Translations under genes and position numbers: made by a program
NCBI RefSeq assembly: GCF_026898095.1
Contig: NZ_CP114015.1
Location: forward strand, 992,001-1,056,000
DNA from: Arthrobacter sp. ATA002
Lineage (GTDB): Bacteria > Actinomycetota > Actinomycetes > Actinomycetales > Micrococcaceae
Length of the DNA: 64,000 bases
Direction of reading: 5' to 3'
The notes under the pieces: model-generated
The model's input: only the letters and a program-made list of their open reading frames with translations
Database searches by the model: none
What the model was told of the DNA's origin: nothing
Part shown: positions 39,871 to 49,878 of the stretch, one piece after another
How the letters are laid out: every line of letters starts with the position of its first letter
Position numbering within the stretch: position 1 is the stretch's first letter

Positions 39871-40194
39871 CTACTCGGTGCTTGCCTGTTCCCGGGCCGC
39901 ATCGAGGCGCCGGCGCGCGCCCTCGAGCCACGACTCGCAGCGGGTGGCGAGCTGTTCGCCGCGCTCCCACAGGGCGAGGGACTCCTCCAGGGACGCGCCG
40001 CCGGTTTCCAGCCGGCCGACCACCGACACGAGTTCGTCGCGGGCCTGTTCGTAGCTCATGGCCTCAATGTCGGACGGAACTGCTGATGCTTCGTTTGCTG
40101 CGGGATTCATTGCTGGTGCTTCCTTCGGTTCGGGGGAGGAGTGCGCAGGGGCTGGGGACAGCCCAGTAGTCGGTGCGGGCGGAAACTCAGGCAT
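39871..40194 (-). CDS. xseB: Exodeoxyribonuclease VII small subunit
   Basis: The conserved XseB core is [19 protein letters not shown] and [19 protein letters not shown] (roughly the last 65 residues), a helical bundle that binds XseA. ATG 40194 overlaps the xseA stop and gives 107 residues with a Pro/Ala-rich head. ATG 40112, with GAAGGAAG upstream, gives the usual 80 residues and may be the true start. Exonuclease VII degrades single-stranded DNA from both ends. Confidence 0.85.
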   Translation of the reverse strand: MPEFPPAPTTGLSPAPAHSSPEPKEAPAMNPAANEASAVPSDIEAMSYEQARDELVSVVGRLETGGASLEESLALWERGEQLATRCESWLEGARRRLDAAREQASTE

Positions 40195-41473
40195 GTGCTG
40201 GCGGCTCCTGCGTGCCGGCTGCTGTGGCGGCGAGTTCACCCGCGGCAACGCGGATGCGCAGCCGGGCGGCTTCGGGAACCGCCGCCGCATCGCGCACCAC
40301 GGCTCCGTCCGCCAGCTGCACGACGGCGTAGCCGCGGTCCAGTGTGTTCTGCGGCGACAGGGCACGCACCTGGGCCCGGAGGTGGGAAATGCGGTCGGTG
40401 TCGCGCCGAACCTCCGACACCATGCAGGACAGGGCGCGTTCCCGCAGCCGCGCGACGTCCTGCGCCCGGCCGTCGATCAGGGTCTGCGGCGCCGCGAGCA
40501 CCGGGCGGGAACGAATGTGGTGCAGCCGCTCCGCTTCCCGGCCCACGGTCAGCTCCACGATGCGGCGAAGCTGTGCCCGGGCGGCGGCGATGCGTTGCAG
40601 TTCCTCGCCCACGTCCGGAACGATCCGCTTGGCGGCGTCGGTGGGGGTGGAGGCGCGCAGGTCAGCCACCTCATCGAGCAGCGGCCGGTCCGCCTCATGG
40701 CCGATGGCGCTGACCACAGGAGTGGACGCAGCGGCGACGGCCCGGACCAGGTCCTCATGGCTGAACGGCAGCAGGTCCTCCAGGGAACCGCCGCCGCGGG
40801 CAATCACGATCACGTCGACCTCGGGCATCGCGTCAAGCTGGGCCAGGGCCCGGGACACCTCGGCGACAGCGTTGACGCCCTGCACTGCCACTTCCCGCAC
40901 CTCGAACGCTACGGCCGGCCAGCGCAGCGCGGCGTTGCGCATTACATCCTTCATGGCGTCGGAGTTGCGGCCGGTGATCAGCCCAATCCGACCCGGCAGC
41001 AGCGGCAGGGGAAGCTTCCGGTCCTCCCGGAACAGTCCTTCGGCCGCCAGGGACTGCCGCAGGCGTTCAATCCGGGCCAGCAGGTCACCGATGCCGACCG
41101 GGCGGATGTCGCGGGTCTGCATGGACAGCCGTCCGGTCTTGACCCAGAAGTCGGGCTTCACCTGGGCCACGACCCGGGCGCCGCGCTCCAGGGGCAGCTC
41201 CAGCCGGTTCATTACCGTGCTCCATACGGTCAGGGAGAGCGAGATCTCCGCATCGACGTCGCGCAGCGTGATGTAGGAGGCGTTGGCGCGCTTGTTCAGC
41301 TCAATAACCTGCCCCTCAACCCAGGTGGCCGGGGCGCGGTCGATGTAGGTCTTGAGGTTCTTCGACAACAGCTGCAGGGGCCACGGATTCTCGGGCGTGG
41401 TTTCCGCGGCAGTCTTCGGAAGGCTCGTGGGAGCGGATTCGTCGGGGCCGGAAGGGTCTAGGGGGTCTTGCAT
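40187..41473 (-). CDS. xseA: Exodeoxyribonuclease VII large subunit
   Basis: A 428-residue catalytic subunit. The N-terminal OB fold covers about residues 30-130 ([22 protein letters not shown]), and the catalytic region holds [36 protein letters not shown] and [27 protein letters not shown]. It degrades single-stranded DNA in repair and recombination, with XseB as partner. Coupled by overlap to xseB. Confidence 0.93.
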   Translation of the reverse strand: MQDPLDPSGPDESAPTSLPKTAAETTPENPWPLQLLSKNLKTYIDRAPATWVEGQVIELNKRANASYITLRDVDAEISLSLTVWSTVMNRLELPLERGARVVAQVKPDFWVKTGRLSMQTRDIRPVGIGDLLARIERLRQSLAAEGLFREDRKLPLPLLPGRIGLITGRNSDAMKDVMRNAALRWPAVAFEVREVAVQGVNAVAEVSRALAQLDAMPEVDVIVIARGGGSLEDLLPFSHEDLVRAVAAASTPVVSAIGHEADRPLLDEVADLRASTPTDAAKRIVPDVGEELQRIAAARAQLRRIVELTVGREAERLHHIRSRPVLAAPQTLIDGRAQDVARLRERALSCMVSEVRRDTDRISHLRAQVRALSPQNTLDRGYAVVQLADGAVVRDAAAVPEAARLRIRVAAGELAATAAGTQEPPAHA

Positions 41474-41589
41474 AGTTAATGTCTATCAGGTGCCGCCCAC
41501 AACGCGCGTTCCGAACCGGGACCGCCTGCTTTCGGAAACCGGGCGTCAGGCCAGCTGAGCCATTCGGCGGAGGAACGGGGAAACAATCC

Positions 41590-42414
41590 ATGCGAGCATT
41601 CGGTTCTGCGATTCTGGGCCTGGTGGCCATCCTGCTGGCGGCTGCCGCCTTCTGCTCCGCGTGGCTGGAGGAAAACGTGGTCTCCGACAGCGGGTTCACC
41701 GCGCTGGGACAGCCGCTGGGAACCGACGCAGCCTTCCAGCAGACCCTTTCTGAAGCAATTGGCAGACAGGCCTCGGACAGCCTGCAGGTTCCTTCCGCCA
41801 TCGCTCCGTTCGTGGAGCCGGTAATTACCGGTGCCGTACAGGGCGTGCAGTCACTGCCCGAGTATCCGCAGGCCTGGGAGGAAACGCTGAGCCGGTCCCA
41901 CGCGCTGACGTTCGACGGCGGCGGCGGAGTCACGCTGGACGTGGCGCCCTTGGTGGGGCTGGTGACCAACGCCGTCGGCAGTGAAACCGGAATTGAGGTG
42001 GCGGCGCCTGAATCCTCGCCCGTTCCGCTGACGGGAGCGGACCGGCGCGACGCCGTGGACCTGTTGGTGCGGGCGGGCGGCGCCTGGCCGTATCTGGCAC
42101 TGGGTGCGGCTGCCGCGGCCGTGCTGTCACTCCTGGTGGCCCGGAGCCGGACTGCCGCCCTGGCCTGGCTGGGCCTCGGCGCACTGCTCGCCGGCGGGCT
42201 GCTGTGGATCGGCGCCGGGAGCCTTCCCGCGCTCGCCGAACGGCCGGCGTACGGCAGCGCCGTGGCCGAAACCTTCGCCGCCGCTTTTTCCGTCGAAGCC
42301 GCAGCCAGCCTGCAGGCCTGGACTGTTCCTTTCCTCCTGGGCGCAGCGGTGCTCCTGGTCCTGGGGCTGGTGGCGCGGTCACTGCGCGGTTTGCTGCGCG
42401 GACGGGCAAGATAA
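41590..42414 (+). CDS. Unknown four-helix membrane protein
   Basis: A 274-residue protein with an N-terminal helix (AILGLVAILLAAAAFCSAWL), an extracytoplasmic domain of about 125 residues, and a cluster of three hydrophobic segments from residue 160 to 265, ending in a basic RSLRGLLRGRAR tail. I do not recognise a family. It sits divergently from xseA and in line with ispH, a spot where actinobacteria often carry an uncharacterised membrane protein. Confidence 0.7.
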   Translation: MRAFGSAILGLVAILLAAAAFCSAWLEENVVSDSGFTALGQPLGTDAAFQQTLSEAIGRQASDSLQVPSAIAPFVEPVITGAVQGVQSLPEYPQAWEETLSRSHALTFDGGGGVTLDVAPLVGLVTNAVGSETGIEVAAPESSPVPLTGADRRDAVDLLVRAGGAWPYLALGAAAAAVLSLLVARSRTAALAWLGLGALLAGGLLWIGAGSLPALAERPAYGSAVAETFAAAFSVEAAASLQAWTVPFLLGAAVLLVLGLVARSLRGLLRGRAR

Positions 42415-42534
42415 CTGCAATGCCTGCGGTGCCGCGGGCGGGGAGAGCTGCCGGACACGCGCCGGCAGTGCGCCCATAGCGGACGCCCGGCCCAGCCGCC
42501 GGTCCGGTGTCCGGGCACCCGATAGCATGGAGGC

Positions 42535-43614
42535 ATGACCAGCACTGCCGTATCCGTGCCTATGCCCACCGTGCCCCGCCGGCGCCGCAGCCCCCAGGAG
42601 GTATCCGCCGCCGCACCCGTCTCCGGCGCGCGCCGCGTCCTGCTCGCCGCACCCCGCGGCTACTGCGCCGGTGTGGACCGTGCCGTGATCGCCGTCGAGA
42701 AGGCGCTGGAAGCTTACGGCCCGCCGATCTACGTCCGCAAACAGATCGTCCACAACCTGCACGTGGTCCACACGCTGGAGGAAAAGGGCGCCATTTTCGT
42801 GGACGAAACCGACGAAGTCCCGGAAGGCGCCCGGCTGATCTTTTCCGCGCACGGCGTCTCTCCCGCCGTCGTGCAGTCCGCGAAGGACCGGAACCTGCAG
42901 ACCATCGACGCCACCTGCCCCCTGGTGACCAAGGTCCACAAGGAAGCCGTGCGGTTTGCCCGCGACGATTTTGACATCCTGCTGATCGGACACGAGGGCC
43001 ACGAGGAAGTTGAAGGCACCTACGGCGAGGCCCCCGAGCACACGCAGATCGTCAACGGTCCCGAAGATGTGGACAAGGTGGTTGTTCGGGACCCGGACAA
43101 GGTCATTTGGCTGTCCCAGACCACGCTGAGCGTCGATGAAGCCATGCACACGGTGAACCTGCTGCGCAAGCGGTTCCCCACCCTGCAGGATCCGCCCAGC
43201 GACGACATTTGCTATGCCACCTCCAACCGGCAGGCCGCCATTAAGAAGATCGCCCCCGAGGCGGACCTGGTGCTGGTGGTCGGTTCCGCGAACTCCTCGA
43301 ACTCCGTTCGCCTGGTGGAAGTGGCGCTTGAGTACGGTGCGAAGGCCTCCTACCGGGTGGACTTCGCCAACGAGATTGACGAGAGCTGGTTCGAGGGCGT
43401 TGCCACCGTGGGTGTGACGTCCGGAGCTTCCGTGCCGGAAAACCTGGTCCAGGAGGTCCTGCACCTGCTGGCCGATTACGGCTACGGCGACGTCGAAGAA
43501 GTGGTCACCGCGCAGGAGGACATCATCTTCTCCCTGCCCAAGGAAATCCGCGCCACGCTCAAGGCCATGGGGGACACCTCCCGCGGTCTGGGCGGGCGGC
43601 GTGCCGGAGCCTGA
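42535..43614 (+). CDS. ispH: 4-hydroxy-3-methylbut-2-enyl diphosphate reductase
   Basis: A 359-residue [4Fe-4S] enzyme, last step of the MEP isoprenoid pathway (HMBPP to IPP and DMAPP). The three cluster Cys are in [24 protein letters not shown] and [26 protein letters not shown] and [11 protein letters not shown] are further family signatures. An N-terminal extension of about 35 residues precedes the core. ychF follows 24 bp later. Confidence 0.95.
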   Translation: MTSTAVSVPMPTVPRRRRSPQEVSAAAPVSGARRVLLAAPRGYCAGVDRAVIAVEKALEAYGPPIYVRKQIVHNLHVVHTLEEKGAIFVDETDEVPEGARLIFSAHGVSPAVVQSAKDRNLQTIDATCPLVTKVHKEAVRFARDDFDILLIGHEGHEEVEGTYGEAPEHTQIVNGPEDVDKVVVRDPDKVIWLSQTTLSVDEAMHTVNLLRKRFPTLQDPPSDDICYATSNRQAAIKKIAPEADLVLVVGSANSSNSVRLVEVALEYGAKASYRVDFANEIDESWFEGVATVGVTSGASVPENLVQEVLHLLADYGYGDVEEVVTAQEDIIFSLPKEIRATLKAMGDTSRGLGGRRAGA

Positions 43615-43638
43615 GCGGCACCGGTATGATTGCTTAAC

Positions 43639-44724
43639 GTGGCTCTTACTATTGGCATCGTCGGCCTGCCCAACGTCGGCAAATCAACCCTGTTCAATGC
43701 GCTGACCCGCAACAACGTGCTGGCGGCGAACTATCCGTTCGCCACCATCGAACCGAACGTCGGCGTCGTGTCGCTTCCGGATCCGCGTCTGGCCAAGCTG
43801 GCGGAGATTCACGGTTCCGCGCGCATCCTGCCGGCAACGGTGTCCTTTGTGGACATTGCCGGCATTGTGAAGGGTGCGTCGGAAGGCGAAGGACTGGGCA
43901 ACCAGTTCCTCGCCAACATCCGCGAGGCCGAGGCGATTGCCCAGGTCATCCGCGTGTTCGATGATCCCGATGTCATCCATGTGGACGGCAAGGTGGATCC
44001 GCGCTCGGACATGGAGACCATCAACACCGAACTGATCCTGGCCGACCTGCAGACGCTGGAAAAGGCGATCCCGCGGGTGGAAAAGGAAGTGAAGATCAAG
44101 AAGCGCGAGGCCGCGCAGCTGTCCGCCATGCAGGCCGCGCAGGCCGTGCTGGAGCGCGGCGACACCATCTTCTCCTCCGTGGAGAAGGACAAGCTGGAGA
44201 TGGAGCACCTGCGCGAGCTGAGCCTGCTCACCGCCAAGCCCTTCATCTACGTGTTCAACGTGGACGACGCCGTGCTGGGCAACCCGGAGCGCCAGGAGGA
44301 ACTGCGCGCCCTGGTGGCCCTCGCTGATGCCATCTTCCTCGACGCCAAGCTCGAAGCCGACCTGGTAGAGCTGGACGAGGAAGAAGCCCGCGAGATGCTG
44401 GAGATGAGCGGCCAGGAGGAGTCCGGCCTGGACAAGCTGGCCCGCGTTGGCTTCCACACCCTGGGCCTGCAGACCTACCTGACGGCCGGTCCCAAGGAAA
44501 CCCGTGCGTGGACCATCCGCAAGGGCGACACCGCCCCGCAGGCCGCCGGCGTGATCCACTCCGACTTCCAGCGCGGCTTCATCAAGGCCGAAGTTGTCTC
44601 CTTCGACGACCTCGCCGAGGCCGGTTCCATGGCCGAGGCCAAGTCCCGCGGCAAGGTCCGCATTGAAGGCAAGGACTACGTCATGGTCGACGGCGACGTG
44701 GTCGAATTTAGATTCAATGTATAA
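43639..44724 (+). CDS. ychF: YchF/Obg-like ATPase (translation-associated)
   Basis: A 361-residue protein. The G1 motif is GIVGLPNVGKSTLFNALT, G3 is VDIAGIVKGASEGEGLGNQFL, a coiled-coil insertion covers about 130-200, and the TGS domain ends the protein (FIKAEVVSFDDL...VEFRFNV). YchF is a ribosome-binding ATPase involved in stress responses. GTG 43639 is the family start. The last codons (GAA TTT AGA TTC AAT GTA, stop TAA) are AT-rich, with a rare AGA, unlike the rest of the gene. This suggests that the tail was supplied by an integrating element. Confidence 0.95.
   Translation: MALTIGIVGLPNVGKSTLFNALTRNNVLAANYPFATIEPNVGVVSLPDPRLAKLAEIHGSARILPATVSFVDIAGIVKGASEGEGLGNQFLANIREAEAIAQVIRVFDDPDVIHVDGKVDPRSDMETINTELILADLQTLEKAIPRVEKEVKIKKREAAQLSAMQAAQAVLERGDTIFSSVEKDKLEMEHLRELSLLTAKPFIYVFNVDDAVLGNPERQEELRALVALADAIFLDAKLEADLVELDEEEAREMLEMSGQEESGLDKLARVGFHTLGLQTYLTAGPKETRAWTIRKGDTAPQAAGVIHSDFQRGFIKAEVVSFDDLAEAGSMAEAKSRGKVRIEGKDYVMVDGDVVEFRFNV
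44695..44724 (+). repeat. ychF 3' end: reference copy of the island repeat
   Basis: The last ten codons of ychF (encoding DVVEFRFNV plus stop) recur in decayed form six times over the next 9.6 kb. This copy is AT-rich relative to the gene body and is interpreted as the left attachment site. Confidence 0.75.
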
Positions 44725-44751
44725 AGTCGCGTAATTTCGTTCATTTTTGAG

Positions 44752-44786
44752 GGCGGCTTGACATGCAATAAGCGCGTCAAGCCGCC
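44752..44786 (+). terminator. Terminator after ychF
   Basis: GGCGGCTTGAC (44752-44762) pairs with GTCAAGCCGCC (44776-44786), followed by TTCTTCTTGT. It differs from the hairpin at the far end of the island (54324). The 44787-45034 stretch beyond it shows no gene. Confidence 0.82.
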
Positions 44787-45034
44787 TTCTTCTTGTCTGT
44801 CCTAATTGGTGCATGGAACGTCGTTCACGTTTGGAGTCGTTTGTCGTGTAACCACCAAGCGAGTGTTGTCCGCCGTTTGTTGCGATTCGCCTGCATGGGC
44901 TCGGACTGAAAATCGTCTCGGTAGTTCGACGACTTCAGATTCCTTGCTGGGTCCTGGCTGAGTTGGTGTTCTCTTCATCTTCGTGGGTAGGCGCATATTT
45001 TCGACCTGTCGGTCCTCCCGGGTAGCCTTCCCCT

Positions 45035-45886
45035 ATGAAGGAAGATGATTTTTACACTGAGACGGATTCTTCGCTCGGGGGCTGGGGGCAGCAGACGACA
45101 ACTCGCGAGTTCAATAGAGAACTCCTTGAAGCGATTGTGCAGGGGCCGATCTCTGATCATCCTGACGTTGAAGTAGCCGTCGCTCTTGCTCATCTTGCCC
45201 ACGATGAATATGAGCTTTATGGTACTTGCGGCTCGAAATTGAGCAACGAAGATTCTCTCCTTTTCACGCGTGCGCTCCACCGGGTGCTGAAGCGTCTCGG
45301 CATAGAAACATTTGAGGTTCCGTTCCGTGACTTTGACTCATTCCGCAAGTATTGGAGACGAAATGATGGTCATGGGAGTTGGCAGGCCCGACGCGACATG
45401 GTTGAGGGATTCTTTGAACCGCTACATGAACTCTTGGATCAGCGAGAAGCTGCCAGCATGGCCTGGACCCTGGCGACGCCTATCTCTCCACGCCCCGTTA
45501 CGGGTTGGTCACGCGTTGACCTGGAGATTGCTGAGATGCGTCGTCATTTCAATGCTGCGACGTCGCAACAAGACTATTCGAACGTTGGAAACGACTGCGT
45601 GGCGATTCTTGAAGCGCTGTCTGCGGCTGTTTATGTCCATGAGAAGCACGGTGAAGCGGAAAGTCCTGAGCCTTCTGTTGCAAGCACAAAAACGCGCTTC
45701 GATCGCTTCGTTGAAGTTGAAGTCCGGGGCTCTGAGAACTCCTACATTCGAAAGCTTGCCCGTGCATCCATCGAGTTGTCCCAAGCTGTCAAGCACCGCC
45801 GGGAAACTGCTACCAGGACTGACGCTGGGATTGCTGCTGATTCGGTTATTCTTCTCGCTAACATCTTCCGTCGCCTTCACTCCTAG
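45035..45886 (+). CDS. Unknown 283-residue island protein, possible abortive-infection/HEPN-like
   Basis: A cytoplasmic, mostly helical protein encoded by DNA clearly lower in GC than the flanks. The second half has a pattern seen in Abi- and HEPN-like C-terminal domains: EMRRHFN...QDYSNVGNDCVAILEALSAAVY, a spacer, then VKHRRETATRTDAGIAADSVILLAN. I cannot assign a family with certainty. The position in an accretion island and the helical C-terminal pattern make a phage-defence role plausible; that is inference. It is alone in its segment. Confidence 0.55.
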   Translation: MKEDDFYTETDSSLGGWGQQTTTREFNRELLEAIVQGPISDHPDVEVAVALAHLAHDEYELYGTCGSKLSNEDSLLFTRALHRVLKRLGIETFEVPFRDFDSFRKYWRRNDGHGSWQARRDMVEGFFEPLHELLDQREAASMAWTLATPISPRPVTGWSRVDLEIAEMRRHFNAATSQQDYSNVGNDCVAILEALSAAVYVHEKHGEAESPEPSVASTKTRFDRFVEVEVRGSENSYIRKLARASIELSQAVKHRRETATRTDAGIAADSVILLANIFRRLHS

Positions 45887-46348
45887 GGCGTGGAAGGCGA
45901 CTGGTTATCCCAAGTGCCAACTGAGTAGGTGCGCAATGCTCGCTATGCCTCCTGGTAGTTATTTGTTCCCGTAGGACACAGAGCGTACATAGTCGTCGCT
46001 CTGGAGTGACTGAAGAATGTCGATGGTTGCCCTTATAGGCTACTGAACGTCTGATAGGCCTGTGGAGTAATCAGTCGATCCTGAAGTCCGTAGGAGACAC
46101 AACGGTGCCATGGTGGGGTTAGTCGGCTATGGAACGTGGTGGTGGAGTTTAGACTTAGTGGCTGAATGGGCGCGTTTATGGAGGCTCGAAGACGCGCAAG
46201 TCCTTTTAGTCCTTGTTGTAAACGATCAACGAGGTGCTGATCGGAACTCTACGGCAAGACGAAGGCTACGATCGGCGGACTTACCCCTCGACCATAATTG
46301 CAAAGGAAACGCCCGTAATAACGCATTGAAGCCATTGCCAAGGCAAGC
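45887..46348. other. 462-bp stretch holding only an island repeat
   Basis: No supported gene. It contains the ychF-tail-like copy at 46125-46165. An open frame across 46110-46439 is explained by that repeat and has no coding character. Confidence 0.5.
46125..46165 (+). repeat. ychF-tail-like repeat, copy 1
   Basis: GGCTATGGAACGTGGTGG leads into GAGTTTAGACTTAGTGGC and TGA. In the ychF frame this reads VVVEFRLSG-stop, against VVEFRFNV-stop in ychF. One GGT triplet is duplicated. Confidence 0.7.
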
Positions 46349-48305
46349 TCAGGCAGGCCCCTTCTTCTTCATATCAAGAAGCCAGAACTCGTCGTTGATC
46401 TTGATCAGCAGCGCAATCATCAATCGAAGAGCGAAGTAGTAGGTTTGTTGATGCTGTGCCTCGCCGCCGGCCTTGGGTTGGGTGCCGTGTTGATACTTAT
46501 TGCGCAACTTCGGCCCGTTGCTGAATTGGTTTGAGTTGAGGTTGTAGTTGAAGTAGGACGCTTCGGCGTCGGTGAGCAGTGACGAACGTGTCACGAGCCA
46601 ACCAGCATCGAGCATCCTATCGACGTGTACGCGGGACCTCTCGCTGAGATGGTGGTAGGCAACCGCTTGGTAGTCATTGAGTGACTTCAGGACGCGAAAC
46701 AATCCGGGGTCCTTGAGCCGGACGCGCTTGCCGGTGTTCTCGGCGGCTCCGAGTTCGATCAGTTTGTCGATGAGGGGGCGTTGGTACTCGTGAAGCGATT
46801 CATACGACACCTGGTTTCGCTGAAGCAGGTCGACTAGGTTGTGGCCTTTCAAATCCTCGTTAATGTAAGCCAGATGCGACTGATCAGAGAACAACGTGTG
46901 CAGGACCGTTCGGATCTCAACATGGTCCGTCGCATATGCATACTTTCCTTCCAACGCACTGGGAATCGTTCGGTATCGGACCTGATCCGCTCCCGCTGCC
47001 GCTAAGTCATGGTCGATTTCGCCGTCCTCTATGAACAGGTTGAACTGCGTTGCCACGGACTCCATTTCGGCGAACAGATTCCGACACCGCTCTAGAGAAT
47101 TTGCTGTCGGACTTGACATGTTGAACACGAAACTCGTGACGCCATATTCCGCAGTAAGGTGCTCTTCGAAGTACCAGCGGATCACCGTTTCTAGGTCGAT
47201 ATCCTTTGTCGCCAAGTACCGCTGGTACATCTCCGTTTGGAGTAGTGTCGCACGGTCCTTGGTACTAAATGCATGCCCGGTGCGGTAGTGTGCGGTGCCG
47301 CTCAAACCCATGGCGACTTCAAGCCCGCGGCGTTCGCTATCGAATGCGGGGAGAGTTAGGAGCCCGTCATGGGGTGCGAACTCGAGGAGGAACTGGAAGT
47401 TGTTCAGAATGGACGGAAAGTCCAACGTGCTTTCCAGCCAGGCCTCGCTGAAGCTGTATTCGATGACCATGTCGTTCAACGTTGCAGTCATCGGCTCAAC
47501 CTGGGTCGGTGATATGGCAACGGCGCAACCAGTCTTGATGCCGGGGGTCGTATTGAAGAAATCTTTGATAATCGAGTCGTACCGACGCCTCGCCTTAACA
47601 ATCAGCTTGGCATCTATTCCGGCGCTGCTGTCGATCGCAGCGTGTGCGATTAGGTCAAGATAATTCGGGTTCGGCTCCGAGCTGTCGATGTAGGCATCCA
47701 TCAGGGCCCGCGAGTCTATTGCACTGAAACTCGCGGGAAGAAAGCTGTCCACTTTCTTCTTGTCCTCAAGGTGAAAACTGACCACAAGTTCAGCTTGGCT
47801 CGGCTCGGCTAGAAGCCGTTCTCGCACGGCCGTGTCATAGTAGTCCACCAGCCGCTTGCTCGTGAGCATGTCGCCGAGGCGAACTCTAGCGTGTTCGAGC
47901 GCAGTCAGCATTGCACCGGCCGAGCAGCGTCCGAAGACTCCGAGGCCAGCCAAGAGATCGAGAAGGTGTTCATGATACTGCCAGTCGACTTTCGGTAACA
48001 TCTCGTTGAGATTGTCGTCCTTCAGGGTGTTAAACCACTGCGCGACTGTCCGTCGAGTGTGTGCGGCGCCTGCGAGGATGGCCTTTCGGTCGTCTTCACG
48101 GATATTAGGGGGAAAAACCTGCCTCTATGAATAGCCGTGCGTTGTGCAGTTCCAGGATGCTGTTGACATCCTCCGGGGGAGAAGCTGGGTCGAACCCCCT
48201 AATTACTTCAGCAGCTTGCTCGATTTGCCAATAGGTTGCATAGTCGCTGGGGCCGTAGTAGCGGAGACGACGGGAGAACGGGTCAGGTGCAGTATCTGTG
48301 TCCAT
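46349..48305 (-). CDS. Unknown 651-residue island protein with C-terminal HEPN-like motif (one frameshift)
   Basis: From ATG 48305 the frame continues to 48117, where one extra base in a run of Ts (minus strand) breaks it. Removing that base joins LFIEAGF to PPNIREDDRKAILAG and gives 651 residues ending at 46349. No family is recognised for the first 500 residues, which look globular and alpha/beta. Near the C-terminus, residues 600-607 read LRNKYQHG, an R-x4-H pattern typical of HEPN ribonuclease domains, followed by a long hydrophobic helix with LLIKINDEF. DNA is low in GC. It may be a toxin-like or anti-phage effector; this is inference from motif and setting. Confidence 0.6.
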
Positions 48306-48605
48306 GTGGATCCTTGCGAGGGTTCAGCGTCGGCGGTCGAATGGGCGAGTCGGGTAGCTTCCGCCAATGTTATCGTCGCCGCGGTCCTGGGATATCAGAT
48401 CGGGAGGTGGCCGCCTGCAGGTTCTGCTCATGGTTTCCAACTCCGCTTCTACACTCGCCCTCGACGACATTCTTCTCGATCCGAATAACTTTCGATTCCA
48501 GGCCTGGCTCCACCACATAGGTGGTTGAGAAGCGTTTTTGTTGAAGGCAAGGTGCAGGCTCTGGCGCTTGCACGAATCTAGGACGTGAGGAGCAGAGGTT
48601 GCCCG
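48306..48605. other. 300-bp stretch without a supported gene
   Basis: Upstream region of the 651-residue protein, low in GC. Several short overlapping frames lack coding character or ribosome sites. Presumably it carries that gene's promoter. Confidence 0.45.
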
Positions 48606-48642
48606 GCTACGGAACGCGGTCGAATTTAGATTTAATGTGTAG
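48606..48642 (+). repeat. ychF-tail-like repeat, copy 2 (best conserved)
   Basis: GCTACGGAACGCGGTCGAAT continues as TTAGATTTAATGTGTAG, reading AVEFRFNV-stop in the ychF frame. From GGTCGAATTT on it differs from the present ychF tail at only a few positions. A terminator follows at 48665. Confidence 0.85.
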
Positions 48643-48664
48643 GTTTATCGTCTAACTCATTGGC

Positions 48665-48700
48665 AATGCCGCCCTCACCGGAAACGCTGAGGGCGGCATT
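48665..48700 (+). terminator. Terminator after repeat copy 2
   Basis: AATGCCGCCCTCA and TGAGGGCGGCATT form a 13-bp perfect stem with a 10-base loop, followed by TT. The stem sequence is nearly the same as the hairpin at 54324. Confidence 0.85.
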
Positions 48701-48792
48701 TTCGTATGTATAGAGGGAAAGGGCGCAGGGCTGTCACGCCTACGATCCCGAGGGTTCGTGGGCGGCGGACAAAGGAATGACAGAATGGCCCG

Positions 48793-49077
48793 ATGACGGA
48801 GCCGACGAAACTGACCAGACCTGAGTGTCTCTACAACCGGACGGAATGGATATTCGCGGGCTTCATTGTCCTTGAAGTCCTGGCTTTCGCTGTCTTCCCG
48901 GGGTTGCCCCTCGTGGTGGCCGGAATGGCGATGGCTACCCGGCTTCGGGAATCCAGGAACCGGACACTGGTGCTGTGGATCATTGCCGGGGTGTTGACGA
49001 TCGTCGCGTTGGCACCGTTTATCCTCGGGATGCTCGGGTTGTCATCGTTTGCCGAAGTGGATACAACCTACGGCTAG
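48793..49077 (+). CDS. Small two-helix membrane protein
   Basis: A 94-residue protein. Hydrophobic segments at about 18-46 (WIFAGFIVLEVLAFAVFPGL onwards) and 57-80 flank a basic loop (RLRESRNRT), which predicts a hairpin with both ends on one side. It is the only gene in its island segment. It has the higher-GC composition of the host. Function unknown. Confidence 0.6.
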   Translation: MTEPTKLTRPECLYNRTEWIFAGFIVLEVLAFAVFPGLPLVVAGMAMATRLRESRNRTLVLWIIAGVLTIVALAPFILGMLGLSSFAEVDTTYG

Positions 49078-49205
49078 GATCGCTTGCAGGAAGGGAAGTC
49101 TCGTCTTCCGCGGAGGTTCCCTTTTGCCGGTGAAGAACCGTATGAAACAAGGGCCCTTGAGCAGGTCACGACGCCGACACCATAATCCAGATGTGACGTT
49201 GGTCT

Positions 49206-49330
49206 GTTACGGAACGTGGTGGAGTCCCGCTCCAATGGTTAGCTCTCCACGGATTGTTTGAGGAAGGCCCGGGGTGCCTAGTGCGTTCCGTTCCTTTCTG
49301 TCTTCGCCCTCGACCGGGATAACAGGCGGT
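49206..49330 (+). repeat. ychF-tail-like repeat, copy 3, with extended flank
   Basis: The tail (49206-49242) reads VVESRSNG-stop in the ychF frame, a decayed form of copy 4. The following 90 bp, with a degraded hairpin around GGAAGGCCCGG and the CCGGGATAACA end, align with 50742-50835, so copies 3 and 4 form a direct repeat of about 125 bp. Confidence 0.75.
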
Positions 49331-49380
49331 TTCGTGGTCGCTCCCGTTTAAAGTACGTGTTCGGCAGCATCGAGGGTCCC

Positions 49381-49542
49381 ATGATCCCCGTGGCGTCAAG
49401 CGTCTCCCTCGGCATCGCAGCATTGGCCCTGCCCCTGGCCGGCCTCATTGTGTGCTTCGGCACCAAAGGCTTCACCATCGCGGCCATGTCCATGATATTT
49501 GTGGGCAACAACCCCTTCGCAGGCATCGCCACCAGCGCCTAG
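49381..49542 (+). CDS. Possible small membrane protein or fragment
   Basis: 53 codons from ATG 49381 (or 61 from GTG 49357) give two hydrophobic stretches, VSLGIAALALPLAGLIVCFG and FTIAAMSMIFVG. The frame ends directly at the junction with a GNAT remnant, so it may be the truncated front of a larger membrane protein. Confidence 0.35.
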   Translation: MIPVASSVSLGIAALALPLAGLIVCFGTKGFTIAAMSMIFVGNNPFAGIATSA

Positions 49543-49551
49543 TGGCTCCCT

Positions 49552-49826
49552 TTCCGCAGTGCCTCTCTGGGGTACTGCCTCACCCAGGAATCTTAGGGCC
49601 GCGGCTACGCGACGGAGGCGGCACGCTCCCTGCTGGTCTGGGCCTTCAACAGTCTTGACCTCAGCCGGGTTCAGCCCGAGGCAGAACACGCAACATGGCC
49701 TCAGCCTGTGTGCTGGAGAAACTCGGATTCGTGCTTGAGGGGACGTTGCGCGAGGACTGCATCGTCAACGGCGACGTATCCGACTCCTGGGTGTACGGTC
49801 TGCTCAGGCGCGACTGGACGGGCTGA
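49552..49826 (+). pseudogene. GNAT acetyltransferase 3' remnant
   Basis: This stretch closely matches 56868-57135, the second half of the intact GNAT gene further right. It carries an in-frame TAG (49593-49595 region) and a one-base deletion near 49683, and lacks the N-terminal half. It ends in the same GLLRRDW-type C-terminus followed by TGA at 49824-49826. Confidence 0.8.
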
Positions 49827-49878
49827 ATTTTCCCTTGATGGTTGGTGGACCTCGTTTGCCGGGGTGCTGAGGGGGCGC

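Noticed and set aside
46110..46439. Plus-strand frame of about 109 codons across repeat copy 1
   Set aside because: It begins in the ychF-tail-like repeat, runs antisense into the 651-residue gene and lacks coding character.
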